A stretch of DNA of 53,057 bases, taken from NCBI GenBank assembly GCA_013388645.1, contig JACAEV010000131.1, forward strand, positions 1 through 53,057, in the 5' to 3' direction. Shown here piece after piece: positions 1 to 7,013 of the stretch; position 1 is the stretch's first letter, and each line of letters opens with the position of its first letter. The stretch comes from Syntrophaceae bacterium. Lineage in GTDB: Bacteria > Desulfobacterota > BSN033 > UBA1163. The translations under genes and the position numbers were made by a program. The notes under the pieces were generated by a model. That model made no database searches and was not told the origin of the DNA. It was given only the letters and a program-made list of their open reading frames with translations.

Positions 1-7
1 ATTTAGA

Positions 8-1189
8 TTATGTTTTCCCTTGGACCTTCAGATAGTCTTTCCAGAATGGGGAGATATCTCTTAATCTCTGAATAATTGGGGGAAGGTGTTCGATGATGTA
101 ATCCATCTCCTCTTTTGTATTATAGATAGAGAGGCTGAAACGGATCGAACCGTGAGCCGCAGTGAAAGGAACCCCCATGGCCCTCAGGACATGAGATGGT
201 TCGAGCGAACCGGAGGTGCAGGCCGAGCCAGAAGAAGCGCAGATTCCGAGGTCAGAAAGCAGAAGGAGAATGGATTCTCCTTCCACATATTCAAAGCTCA
301 CGCTCACGGTGTTAGGAAGTCTGTTGAGTCGATCTCCATTGACCAAGGTATTAGGAATTTTCTCCAAAATTTTCGCTTCAAGATAATCTCTCAGGGCTTT
401 GATCCTTGTGTTTTCTTCATCGAGATGGGCTTTAGCTAACTCGCAGGCTTTTCCAAGACCAACGATATAAGGAACATTTTCTGTCCCTCCCCTTCGACCT
501 TTCTCCTGATGACCACCAATCAGAAAGGGTGAAAACTTAGTGCCTTTCCGGATATAGAGAACCCCTATTCCCTTTGGGGCATGGAGTTTATGCCCGGAGA
601 TGGAGAGCATATCCACCTTCGACTTTTTCATATTGAGAGAGATTTTCCCTGCTGCTTGGACGGCATCCGTGTGGAAGGGGATTCCCCTTGCTTTAACAAT
701 CTCACCAATCTCTTCAATGGGAAAGATCACTCCGGTTTCGTTATTGGCATACATAACGCTAACCAGAACCGTTTCGTCGGTGAGGGATTCTCTCAACTCA
801 TCCAGATCTAAACGTCCCTCTCGATCCACAGACAGTTCAGTTACACGATAACCCTTTCGAGCTAAATAGGTCGAGACGTTGTTCACGGCGGGATGTTCGA
901 CTCGAGTGGTAATAAAATGTCGCTTCTCCGGATAGGAATCGAGGGTTCCCAATATCGCTGCATTATCACTCTCTGTCCCACAGCTGGTAAAGACAATCTC
1001 CGATGGTTCTGCACCTAAGAAATCTGCCACCTTTGCCCTCGCTTCATCCACCTTCCTCTGAACCTGTCCTCCAAAAAAGTGCATGCTCGAGGGATTCCCA
1101 TAAAGTTCAGAAAAGTAAGGTAGCATCACCTCTACGACCTCCGGAGCTACTTTTGTCGTCGCATTGTTATCTAAATAGATGGTCTTCAC
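8..1189 (-). CDS. nifS: NifS/IscS-type cysteine desulfurase
   Basis: PLP enzyme that takes sulfur from L-cysteine as a persulfide and passes it to a scaffold for Fe-S cluster assembly in the cytoplasm. Visible marks of the NifS/IscS class are the PLP lysine in SGHKLHAPKG (about K201), the catalytic-pocket histidine in RVEHPAV (H99) and the mobile-loop cysteine in SSGSACTSGS (about C324). The length of 393 aa is normal for the family. The start is GTG, and it overlaps the nifU stop as GTGA, so the two genes are translationally coupled. Pairing with a three-domain NifU suggests a NIF-type assembly system, which in anaerobes often serves general Fe-S biogenesis; no nitrogenase gene is visible here. 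The exact subtype (NifS or IscS) is inferred from the neighbour. Confidence 0.95.
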   Translation of the reverse strand: MKTIYLDNNATTKVAPEVVEVMLPYFSELYGNPSSMHFFGGQVQRKVDEARAKVADFLGAEPSEIVFTSCGTESDNAAILGTLDSYPEKRHFITTRVEHPAVNNVSTYLARKGYRVTELSVDREGRLDLDELRESLTDETVLVSVMYANNETGVIFPIEEIGEIVKARGIPFHTDAVQAAGKISLNMKKSKVDMLSISGHKLHAPKGIGVLYIRKGTKFSPFLIGGHQEKGRRGGTENVPYIVGLGKACELAKAHLDEENTRIKALRDYLEAKILEKIPNTLVNGDRLNRLPNTVSVSFEYVEGESILLLLSDLGICASSGSACTSGSLEPSHVLRAMGVPFTAAHGSIRFSLSIYNTKEEMDYIIEHLPPIIQRLRDISPFWKDYLKVQGKT

Positions 1190-2028
1190 GGCCTGACCTC
1201 CTCCAACTCAATATCGTCGCTCACAAATTCTCTCAATTTTGTTTCCACATACTTTTTCAAGGTAAATTCAGAACTCGGGCAAAAAGAGCATTTTCCCCTC
1301 AGGGCGACATACACTTTATTCCCTTCCACATCGATCAGCTCTAAGTCGCCTCCATCGGCTTTTAAAGCAGGAATGATTTCTCTCCCCAATGTTTCCTCGA
1401 CTAACTTGATTTTCTGGATGTTTGTCAACTTCTTTTTCTCTGCCTTGGGAGGAGGTGCTTCTTTCTCCATCTCCTTTCTCACTTTTTCGATGATCGCCTC
1501 AATCTTGGGATGGCATTGCTCACACCCACCTCCAGCCTTTGTATAATAAGTCACCTGCTCTACCGTCTTAAGATCGTTCTCCCGGATTGCCTTGATGATC
1601 TCTCGATCCGTTACCCCAAAGCATTTGCAGATGATCTCAAAATCCTCTTTAACTACTTTTTCACCACGATAGTTGGCGATGGCAGCCTCAAGCGCTTCTC
1701 TTCCCATGACCGAGCAGTGCATTTTTTCTTCAGGAAGCCCGCCCAGATAGTTAGCAATATCCTGATTGGTAACCTTCAGGGCCTCTTCAAGGGTCATTCC
1801 CTTGATGATCTCTGTGAGGGCGGAAGAGGAAGCGATGGCACTTGCACAACCAAAAGTTTTAAACTTCACATCTTTAATCCGTTTCTTCTCATCCAATTTG
1901 AACGTCAGCCTCAGGGCATCCCCACAAGCCAAGGAACCCACTTCACCGGCTCCGTCTGGATTCTCTATCTCTCCAACATTTCTTGGATTTAAAAAATGAT
2001 CCTTTACCTTTTCAGTGTAATCCCACAT
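1186..2028 (-). CDS. nifU: NifU-type Fe-S cluster scaffold, three domains
   Basis: Scaffold on which Fe-S clusters are built with sulfur from NifS. Three domains are visible. The N-terminal IscU-like domain has conserved cysteines at about 35, 61 and 105. A central BFD-like [2Fe-2S] domain has CKC (134/136) and CEQC (169/172). The C-terminal Nfu domain has the cluster-binding CSFC motif (247/250). A Lys/Pro-rich linker (about 185-205) joins the last two. The length of 280 aa fits full-length NifU rather than IscU. The ATG at 2028 follows a G-run that may serve as a weak ribosome site. A TTGACG-N18-TATAAT promoter lies upstream. It is the first gene of a nifU-nifS pair joined by a 4-base overlap. 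Confidence 0.95.
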   Translation of the reverse strand: MWDYTEKVKDHFLNPRNVGEIENPDGAGEVGSLACGDALRLTFKLDEKKRIKDVKFKTFGCASAIASSSALTEIIKGMTLEEALKVTNQDIANYLGGLPEEKMHCSVMGREALEAAIANYRGEKVVKEDFEIICKCFGVTDREIIKAIRENDLKTVEQVTYYTKAGGGCEQCHPKIEAIIEKVRKEMEKEAPPPKAEKKKLTNIQKIKLVEETLGREIIPALKADGGDLELIDVEGNKVYVALRGKCSFCPSSEFTLKKYVETKLREFVSDDIELEEVRP

Positions 2029-2062
2029 AGGAAACCCCCAATGATCTTAATGATGACAAATA

Positions 2063-2092
2063 ATTATAAATTCAATTCCTGTAAGACGTCAA
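2063..2092 (-). promoter_or_regulatory. Candidate sigma-70 promoter of nifUS
   Basis: Read on the minus strand, TTGACG (2092-2087) and TATAAT (2068-2063) are separated by 18 bases, about 35 bases upstream of the nifU ATG. Both hexamers are near consensus. No transcript data support it. Confidence 0.5.
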
Positions 2093-2117
2093 CTTTTTTA
2101 TTGAATTTAGACGTCTT
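2083..2117. promoter_or_regulatory. Inverted repeat at the nifUS promoter, candidate operator
   Basis: AAGACGTC (2083-2090) and GACGTCTT (2110-2117) form a perfect 8-base inverted repeat with 19 bases between. Each half contains the palindrome GACGTC. The left half overlaps the -35 hexamer of the nifU promoter, which is where a repressor would bind. The spacing is also compatible with a divergent regulatory region for the plus-strand operon that follows. The regulator is unknown. Confidence 0.35.
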
Positions 2118-2147
2118 CTTTACCAATTGTGGATTTTCTGAAGTACC

Positions 2148-2176
2148 TTGATTCATCCCCGTTTTTAAATTAATAT
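2148..2176 (+). promoter_or_regulatory. Candidate sigma-70 promoter of the radical SAM/peptide operon
   Basis: TTGATT (2148-2153), a 17-base spacer and TAATAT (2171-2176) precede the 54-aa ORF at 2196. The predicted start of transcription is about 2183, leaving a short leader that contains the GAGGATGA ribosome site. Confidence 0.45.
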
Positions 2177-2195
2177 TGAATGAGAGGATGATCTA

Positions 2196-2360
2196 ATGAA
2201 ATTAGACAAAGAGACTTTGATTGATCTGATCTGTAAGCATTGTGATTTCTATAAGGAATCCGATAAGGATCTGGAATGTGGAGCTTACAAAATCTTGAAG
2301 GGACTCTTAGATAAAAAGATCATCACCCCTGAAGAGATCTCTGATGCCCTCCGAGAATAA
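2196..2360 (+). CDS. Small 54-aa Cys-containing protein, first gene of the radical SAM operon
   Basis: This ORF is too short for the ORF track. It begins at ATG 2196 after a ribosome-binding sequence (GAGGATGA) and overlaps the radical SAM gene by 17 bases, so it is probably translationally coupled to it. The product is mainly predicted helix with the pattern CKHCDFY and, 10 residues later, ECGAYK. That gives three cysteines that might bind metal. The C-terminus reads ITPEEISDALRE. I do not recognise the family. Possible roles are an accessory factor for the maturase, a second substrate, or a regulator. The supporting evidence is the promoter, the ribosome site, the overlap and the cysteine pattern. 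Confidence 0.65.
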   Translation: MKLDKETLIDLICKHCDFYKESDKDLECGAYKILKGLLDKKIITPEEISDALRE

Positions 2361-3510
2361 ATTTATCACACTGACGCCTCACACCGCTTTAAAAAATCTT
2401 GAGAAACCCTATCTTTACGACATTCAGAATGACGAAATCTATGAACTGAACAGCGATGCCTATCAATTTCTCCTTAAATTGTGTAGGGGCGAAAAACCCT
2501 CTGTCCGAAAAGAGGATGAAGCATTTATCCAATTTTGTCTCTCTGAAAATTTAATCGCCTTTTCAGAAACGCCTCTTCAGAGAAAAATGCCCTTGAAGCC
2601 GTCCCCCATCCCTTCGCTTCGTTATCTCGAGCTCCAAATCACGAATCGGTGCAATCTCCAGTGCCGACACTGTTATCTCGGAGAGAGCTCCCATCGGGAT
2701 CTTTCTTTGAAACGAATTCAAAAAGTGTTAGAAGAATTTGAAGAAATCCAAGGCTTGAGGCTCCTCCTCTCCGGAGGGGAACCTTTACTCCATCCTCATT
2801 TTTGGGAGATGAATGATATTCTGCGAAATTATCCATTCCGATCTGTTCTTCTTTCGAATGGCACATTGATTACCGAGGAGGTTGCCAAAAGGTTACGCGT
2901 TCATGAAGTTCAGATCAGTCTTGACGGGATGAGAGAGGGCCACGAAACCCTTCGAGGAAAGGGAACCTTCGAAAAAACCATGATGGCCATAGACCATCTC
3001 CAAAAAGTCAACCTCAAGGTATCGGTGGCCACGATGATTCATCGTAAAAATTTATCAGAATTCGACCAGCTTGCGTCTTTCATTAAATCCAAGAACATTG
3101 AGGAGTGGAATGTGGATGTTCCTTGTGTGGAGGGAAGACTGAAAGCAAACCAGGAGTTTTGGGTTTCGCCCTCCGAAGCAGGCCACTATCTGGGTTACGG
3201 TTACGGAGGAGGATTTCATGGGTCAAAAAATAATTTTACTTGCGGAGCCCATCTTTGTGCTATAATGGTAGACGGGACTATTTGTAAGTGTGGCCTTTTT
3301 AGTGAGGAACCAGTAGGATCGATTGAAGAGAGTCTTCGGAAAGGGTGGGAGCGTGTCCCTCGCATCCTCCTAAAAGACCTCACTTGTAAATGCCCAGTGA
3401 TGGAGGAGTGCCGGGGCGGTTGCCGTTACCGGGCTAAAGTTCAAGGTGATTTGTTTCAACCGGACCTCTTTCAGTGTTATGCAAGAGGGATCTTGAAAGG
3501 AGGTGAATGA
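2344..3510 (+). CDS. Radical SAM/SPASM peptide maturase with N-terminal RRE-like domain
   Basis: Likely enzyme that cross-links or otherwise modifies a ribosomally made peptide using S-adenosylmethionine radical chemistry. Residues 5-75 look like a PqqD-type RiPP recognition element (YLYDIQNDEIYELN followed by a helical stretch). The radical SAM domain carries CNLQCRHC (C103, C107, C110) for the SAM-binding cluster and the GGEP motif at about 144-147. The C-terminal SPASM region is rich in cysteine (FTCGAHLC, CKCG, TCKCPVMEECRGGC, FQC), consistent with auxiliary Fe-S clusters. The 388-aa length fits SPASM maturases. Its 3' end holds the AAAGGAGGTGA ribosome site of the following 20-aa peptide gene, so maturase and peptide are expressed together. 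The family subtype and the linkage it makes are unknown. Confidence 0.9.
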   Translation: MPSENKFITLTPHTALKNLEKPYLYDIQNDEIYELNSDAYQFLLKLCRGEKPSVRKEDEAFIQFCLSENLIAFSETPLQRKMPLKPSPIPSLRYLELQITNRCNLQCRHCYLGESSHRDLSLKRIQKVLEEFEEIQGLRLLLSGGEPLLHPHFWEMNDILRNYPFRSVLLSNGTLITEEVAKRLRVHEVQISLDGMREGHETLRGKGTFEKTMMAIDHLQKVNLKVSVATMIHRKNLSEFDQLASFIKSKNIEEWNVDVPCVEGRLKANQEFWVSPSEAGHYLGYGYGGGFHGSKNNFTCGAHLCAIMVDGTICKCGLFSEEPVGSIEESLRKGWERVPRILLKDLTCKCPVMEECRGGCRYRAKVQGDLFQPDLFQCYARGILKGGE

Positions 3511-3511
3511 T

Positions 3512-3574
3512 ATGACCATCAAGAAGGTGGCCAAAAACTTCTCCGCTCTTTGCAAATGTAAAGCATCTTGTTAA
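3512..3574 (+). CDS. Putative 20-aa RiPP precursor peptide ending in CKCKASC
   Basis: This very short ORF was missed by the track. It encodes MTIKKVAKNFSALCKCKASC. The ATG is one base after the maturase stop codon, and an almost perfect Shine-Dalgarno (AAAGGAGGTGA) sits just upstream at good spacing, the strongest ribosome site I saw in the window. The basic, amphipathic N-terminal half would serve as leader and the Cys-rich tail as the modified core. Its length is close to PqqA-type precursors. Immediate linkage to an RRE/radical SAM/SPASM enzyme is the classic arrangement for RiPP pathways. I know of no named family with this tail. It could in principle be a chance ORF, but the ribosome site and three clustered cysteines argue against that. 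Confidence 0.75.
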   Translation: MTIKKVAKNFSALCKCKASC

Positions 3575-3585
3575 AGCGTTCTTCG

Positions 3586-3618
3586 AGGGGCTTCTTCTCA
3601 AGAAGAGAAGGAGCCCCT
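3586..3618 (+). other. RNA hairpin after the peptide gene
   Basis: AGGGGCTTCTTCTC and the near-complementary AGAGAAGGAGCCCCT form a long stem with one G-U pair around a short loop. It follows the peptide stop by 11 bases and has no T-run. It may stabilise the 3' end of the peptide message or act with the terminator at 3650. Confidence 0.5.
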
Positions 3619-3649
3619 ACTTTGCAGGAAAAAGATTGAAAGAAAAACC

Positions 3650-3674
3650 ACAGGTCTGATGACCTGTTTTTTTT
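3650..3674 (+). terminator. Rho-independent terminator of the radical SAM/peptide operon
   Basis: ACAGGTC, loop TGAT and GACCTGT form a perfect 7-bp stem running directly into eight T residues. The ATG that the ORF track uses for the next gene (3659) lies in the loop, which argues that this gene starts further downstream. Confidence 0.85.
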
Positions 3675-3685
3675 ATATATCAAAA

Positions 3686-4597
3686 ATGTATCTCGGAATT
3701 GACTTTCTCATCACTTCCGAACTCAAGCTCTACCTGGTGGAAATAAATGTAGGTCTCCCCGGTGGCGCCCACGAATATCATCTCGCTCATCGGGTTCATT
3801 TCGGAAAACCTTCGGATATTTTTACACGGATCGAGCGGACCTCACGAAAAATTTACGGAAAGACATTTAAAGATTACCTTCACTCACTTCCCTTCATTGA
3901 GAGTCTCAAACCACTCAAGATATGGATGGATGGAATGGGACCCCTTCCAAAAACCTTCCATCCGGGATTGAGGCTTGAAGATAAATGGAATCAGTACCAA
4001 TTGATCCATCCCATCGCACCCATGCCTGAGACGATTATTTTTGACCCGGAAGATTTAATCGGAGCCGAACGCTTCATCGAAAGAAAGAAAAAGGTTGTTC
4101 TGAAGCGACGTGTGGGAAGAGGTGGAAGGGATTTTAAGGTGATCTCGGAACCGTTCGCTTTACGGGATTCACCTCCCCCCATTCATCACTATCTTCTCCA
4201 GGAATATGTTGAAAGCAAGATCAATGGATATAGTTTATCTATCCGGGCTGTTGCATTTGGAGGAAAATTCATGTGCATGTATGCCAATCTTTCTACAAAA
4301 ACCTATTCTAATCATGGGAACCTATTCTTTATCTCACCTGGAACCTACTTTGGATTGAGCAAAAAGAATTTTAAGACCCAATCCTTCAATCAAAAATCAT
4401 GGGAGGCCAAGATATGGTTTGGCGAAAATGAGCCACCCTATTTGAAACACAATCTTTATGAAGATGATGTGGCAAAGGCAACACTCTTTATTCCTCCGCC
4501 CATTTTAAAAACAATCAAAGAACTAACTATAAAAGTTGAGAGATTTTATGATAGCTTAGACCTCCTTAGCTTACCAAAAGCCTGCTTCGAAGATTAA
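3686..4597 (+). CDS. ATP-grasp-like protein with unusual motif order
   Basis: Protein of about 303 aa from the ATG at 3686. I rejected the track start at 3659 because it lies inside a terminator loop. Two parts can be seen. The N-terminus reads GIDFLITSELKLYLVEINVG, which resembles the metal-binding D...ExN end of an ATP-grasp fold. Later come EDKWNQYQLI, PMPETI, the nucleotide-binding lysines in VVLKRRVGRGGRDF, and LLQEYV followed by SLSIRAVAFGG, which resemble the usual ATP-grasp core in order. The expected ExN motif after the core is not seen, so the protein looks permuted or like a fragment of a longer one. Its substrate is unknown. It lies just behind the peptide operon but past a terminator. 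No clear ribosome site is present. Confidence 0.65.
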   Translation: MYLGIDFLITSELKLYLVEINVGLPGGAHEYHLAHRVHFGKPSDIFTRIERTSRKIYGKTFKDYLHSLPFIESLKPLKIWMDGMGPLPKTFHPGLRLEDKWNQYQLIHPIAPMPETIIFDPEDLIGAERFIERKKKVVLKRRVGRGGRDFKVISEPFALRDSPPPIHHYLLQEYVESKINGYSLSIRAVAFGGKFMCMYANLSTKTYSNHGNLFFISPGTYFGLSKKNFKTQSFNQKSWEAKIWFGENEPPYLKHNLYEDDVAKATLFIPPPILKTIKELTIKVERFYDSLDLLSLPKACFED

Positions 4598-4912
4598 TAT
4601 GGCAAAGCCTTCATTTATCTATTAAATAAGATTTAAATTTATACATTTGTATAATTTTTTTATTCATAAATAATATAATAATATCAAATAATTATATTAA
4701 TATTAAAGTAGTTATGCTCAACAAAAAGTATAATTTTTTAATACACTTTGGTTTAACGTTAAATCACTATCAGGATTTTTTTATTAAAAAAAATGAGTAT
4801 AATCAATTTGTTATAAATTTATGTCGCTATATTCAAAGAGTTGGCATTAGGTATGCAGTTCCTAAGGTTGAGGTGATTAAAACCTCAAATAAAAAGAAAG
4901 GGGGAATAGGCC
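4598..4912. other. AT-rich intergenic region
   Basis: This stretch is much more AT-rich than its surroundings (runs of TTTAAATTTATACA type and TAATAATATC). No credible gene is present; the track ORF that begins at 4714 has poor composition and runs out of frame across the next gene. The only signal I can name is the sigma-54-like site at 4841. Confidence 0.6.
4841..4857 (+). promoter_or_regulatory. Possible sigma-54 promoter for the small membrane protein genes
   Basis: TTGGCATTAGGTATGCA carries GG and GC dinucleotides 12 bases apart, as required at -24/-12, and matches most of the consensus TTGGCAYG-N4-TTGCW. It has deviations in the CG and the first T of the -12 element. It is 56 bases upstream of the start at 4913. 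Confidence 0.4.
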
Positions 4913-5197
4913 ATGTTAGAAAAAAGACAAATTTTAAAAAGTGGGTTGATTGGAGCAGCGGTGATGCTTTCTGCCACACCAGCGTTTGCGAGGTCTATCG
5001 AATTAAAGGGGGCTGGCACAGCTCTCTGGATCTTCTTGATTATTGGTGCTATCATCGTCCTTCTTCAATTGATTCCGGCAGCAATCCTCTTCTTCAGCTT
5101 TATCGGGACGGCTACAACGAGTGCCCTGAAGAAAGAGAAGAAGGTGGAAGAGGAAGTGGTTCTTCCAGGTTCAGAGCCTGTTGCCGTGAAAAAGTAA
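4913..5197 (+). CDS. Small membrane protein with signal peptide
   Basis: Ninety-four residues. The N-terminus (KRQILKSGLIGAAVMLSATPAFARS) looks like a cleavable signal peptide with an AFA-R type site near residue 26. A strong hydrophobic segment (about 38-66) follows, then a charged tail (KKEKKVEEEVV). The mature protein would be anchored in the inner membrane with one long or two closely packed helices. The start is supported by the GGGGGA ribosome site. A sigma-54-like site lies upstream, and a second small membrane protein follows 100 bases later before a shared terminator. I do not recognise the family, and no function is proposed. Confidence 0.75.
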   Translation: MLEKRQILKSGLIGAAVMLSATPAFARSIELKGAGTALWIFLIIGAIIVLLQLIPAAILFFSFIGTATTSALKKEKKVEEEVVLPGSEPVAVKK

Positions 5198-5297
5198 GAT
5201 TGACATAAGTTAAGGGTTTTGATAGAAAGAAAAATGATTCAATGAGGCTTGAGCTGAAAACCCGTTTCTGTCATCTTATTAATAAGAGGAGGGAACC

Positions 5298-5519
5298 ATG
5301 AACATCAAATTAAATGCCGCAAACATCGTGAGCATTATTATTTTGATGTGCATCCTGGCAGCGATGGTCTCAATTGCTGTCATGCAGGTCGTAAGAACCG
5401 TCGAGGATATCGGTCCCAAAATCTATGTCGTGGGAGGGGCGGTGGCTGTGGTGGGAGCAATCATCCCCATCATGTTAATCATCCTCGTCAAACATATAAA
5501 GAAACACTATCAAGATTAA
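5298..5519 (+). CDS. Small two-helix membrane protein
   Basis: Seventy-three residues with two predicted membrane helices (about 9-31 and 41-65) separated by a short charged loop (RTVEDIGPK) and a basic C-terminus (KHIKKHYQD). The start follows an excellent AGAGGAGGG ribosome site. It lies between the signal-peptide protein at 4913 and the strong terminator at 5567, so the two probably share a transcript. I do not recognise the family. Confidence 0.75.
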   Translation: MNIKLNAANIVSIIILMCILAAMVSIAVMQVVRTVEDIGPKIYVVGGAVAVVGAIIPIMLIILVKHIKKHYQD

Positions 5520-5566
5520 AAATCTTGATTCGTGGTTGACAATTTTCTGTTCCCCTCGATATATAT

Positions 5567-5602
5567 AAAAAGAGCAGGGGTGTTTATCCCCTGCTCTTTT
5601 TT
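5567..5602 (+). terminator. Rho-independent terminator, probably bidirectional
   Basis: AAAAAGAGCAGGGG, loop TGTTTAT, and CCCCTGCTCTTTTTT form a perfect 14-bp stem, GC-rich near the loop, with A-run before and T-run after. It closes the small-membrane-protein transcript. Confidence 0.9.
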
Positions 5603-5614
5603 GTTATGATAAAA

Positions 5615-5763
5615 TACTAAGGAGTCCATAATTGAAAAGACATAATCTTCTGAAAATCTCCCCTTATCCCTCTTTGCCAAAGAGGGGTAATTCCTCCCTT
5701 TACAAAAGGGAGGGAAGGAGGGATTTGGTCTTCAATGTCCATACAATTATGGACTGATTAGTA
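5615..5763 (+). mobile_element. MITE copy 1 (about 149 bp)
   Basis: Terminal inverted repeats TACTAAGGAGTCCATAATTG (left) and the complement of TACTAATCAGTCCATAATTG (right) differ at two bases. Inside are two hairpins, CCCTCTTTGCCAAAGAGGGG and CCTCCCTTTACAAAAGGGAGG. There is no coding capacity. Closely similar copies lie at 8967 and 15300, in the same orientation. Ends in TA suggest a Tc1/mariner-IS630 type parent, which is inference. Confidence 0.85.
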
Positions 5764-5845
5764 ATTCGTCGAATGGATGATAAACTGAGACTGTGCCGCT
5801 ATGTGTTAAGTCCCTATCGGGGAGTGTTATGATGAGGAGGAAGCC

Positions 5846-6946
5846 ATGAGTGGTGAAACATACAAAAGATTGGCCAAACACTTATCATCGTTAGGTATGG
5901 GCTATCCGGAAAAAGAAATACTCTTAGAGATTCTACAAGAGAACTTTACCCCTCTGGAAGCCGAGGTGGCCTTGGCTATTCCCACGAAAGTCATTCCTTT
6001 TGAACCCACCCCTGTTTCAGAGATCATCCCCTCTCAAAACATCTCCAAAGAGGAATTGGAATCGATCCTGTCAAATTTAGCCCAGCGGGGACTTCTCTTT
6101 TCAAAAAAGATGAAAGACGGAAGCTTGGGCTACGCTCTACAACAGTTTGGGCATGGTTTTCCCCAAACCTTTTTCTGGAGAGGTGTCAATACACCGTTTG
6201 CAAAAAAGATGGCAGAGCTGATCGCAAAATATTCGCGTACGGAACAACTCAAAGAAGCCTATGGGAGCACCAAAACAAAGGCCTTTCGTTATATCCCGGC
6301 CACTCCATCTTTTGAGCCAGAGAGTCATGCCGTATTTCCTTTTGAGATGATGGAAAAAGTTATTGAGAAAGTGAAGGTGATTGCCCTGGCCCATTGCGTC
6401 TGTCGAGCAACCGCCCTTCTGATTGGAAAGAAACGGTGTGACCATTCTCTTGAAAATTGTATCAAGTATGATGAATTGGCAGAATATCTAATTGAGAAAG
6501 GAATCGGAAAGGAGATCACAAAACAGGAAGCCCTGGAGGTAATCCGGAAGTCAGAAGAAGCTGGTCTGGTTCACATGGTTGACAATGCAAGAGAGGGGAT
6601 CAAACATACCTGTAACTGCTGCGGCTGCTGTTGTTGGAATGTGGGGACGATTAGGAGAAAGAAAATTCCGAGGGATGTTTTGATGGCCACTTACTTTCTC
6701 AGGGAAACGGACAAGGAGAAATGTACTGGCTGTGGAGAATGTGTGGAGATCTGCCCTGTTCAGGTCATTAAGATGCAGGGCGACTTTCCCGTAATTGATA
6801 AGGAGTGGTGTATTGGTTGTGGGGTCTGTGCTGTCCCCTGCCCTACTGGAGCAATCAAACTGGTGCGAAAATCAGATGCCATCCCCCCGAAAGACTTCAA
6901 AGAATTACACCATGAGATTTTGAGAGAGCGAAAACCCGCATCATAA
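5846..6946 (+). CDS. Cys-rich 4Fe-4S ferredoxin-type protein
   Basis: Protein of 366 aa of uncertain redox role. The N-terminal 100 residues look like a winged-helix-type region. The middle has scattered cysteines (AHCVCRAT, KKRCDHSLENC) and the unusual string CNCCGCCCWNVG at about residue 270. The C-terminus holds two classical [4Fe-4S] motifs, CTGCGECVEICPV and CIGCGVCAVPCPT. The middle cysteines could bind another cluster or metal. The start is supported by GATGAGGAGG. Its stop codon directly abuts the distal core of the leftmost integron attC site, so this gene marks the chromosomal border of the cassette array. I know such proteins from anaerobic Desulfobacterota-type genomes but cannot name a function. 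Confidence 0.8.
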   Translation: MSGETYKRLAKHLSSLGMGYPEKEILLEILQENFTPLEAEVALAIPTKVIPFEPTPVSEIIPSQNISKEELESILSNLAQRGLLFSKKMKDGSLGYALQQFGHGFPQTFFWRGVNTPFAKKMAELIAKYSRTEQLKEAYGSTKTKAFRYIPATPSFEPESHAVFPFEMMEKVIEKVKVIALAHCVCRATALLIGKKRCDHSLENCIKYDELAEYLIEKGIGKEITKQEALEVIRKSEEAGLVHMVDNAREGIKHTCNCCGCCCWNVGTIRRKKIPRDVLMATYFLRETDKEKCTGCGECVEICPVQVIKMQGDFPVIDKEWCIGCGVCAVPCPTGAIKLVRKSDAIPPKDFKELHHEILRERKPAS

Positions 6947-7007
6947 CGCATAACGACAAAGGTCAGCGGGGGCTGTGAGCCATCCGCTGGAATAATTTGT
7001 TATGTGC
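6947..7007 (-). other. attC-like recombination site of the hicAB cassette
   Basis: On the minus strand it starts with GCACATAAC (7007-6999) and ends in GTTATGCG (6954-6947). Inner arms CCAGCGG and CCGCTGACC pair imperfectly, as in attC folding. The total of about 60 bp is typical. It begins 6 bases after the hicB stop. Confidence 0.75.
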
Positions 7008-7013
7008 AGAGCT

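Noticed and set aside
3659-3685. Track start of the ATP-grasp ORF
   Set aside because: The ATG sits in the loop of a strong terminator, and the encoded residues (TCFFYISK) come from its T-run. The next in-frame ATG at 3686 is preferred.
4714-5208. 164-aa plus-strand ORF
   Set aside because: It overlaps the 94-aa signal-peptide protein in another frame, has no ribosome site and its start lies in an AT-rich non-coding stretch. The 94-aa frame has a clear signal peptide and GGGGGA site.
5636-5735. Repeated hairpins read as CRISPR repeats
   Set aside because: The copies are whole mobile elements kilobases apart, not short repeats with uniform spacers; no cas gene is present.
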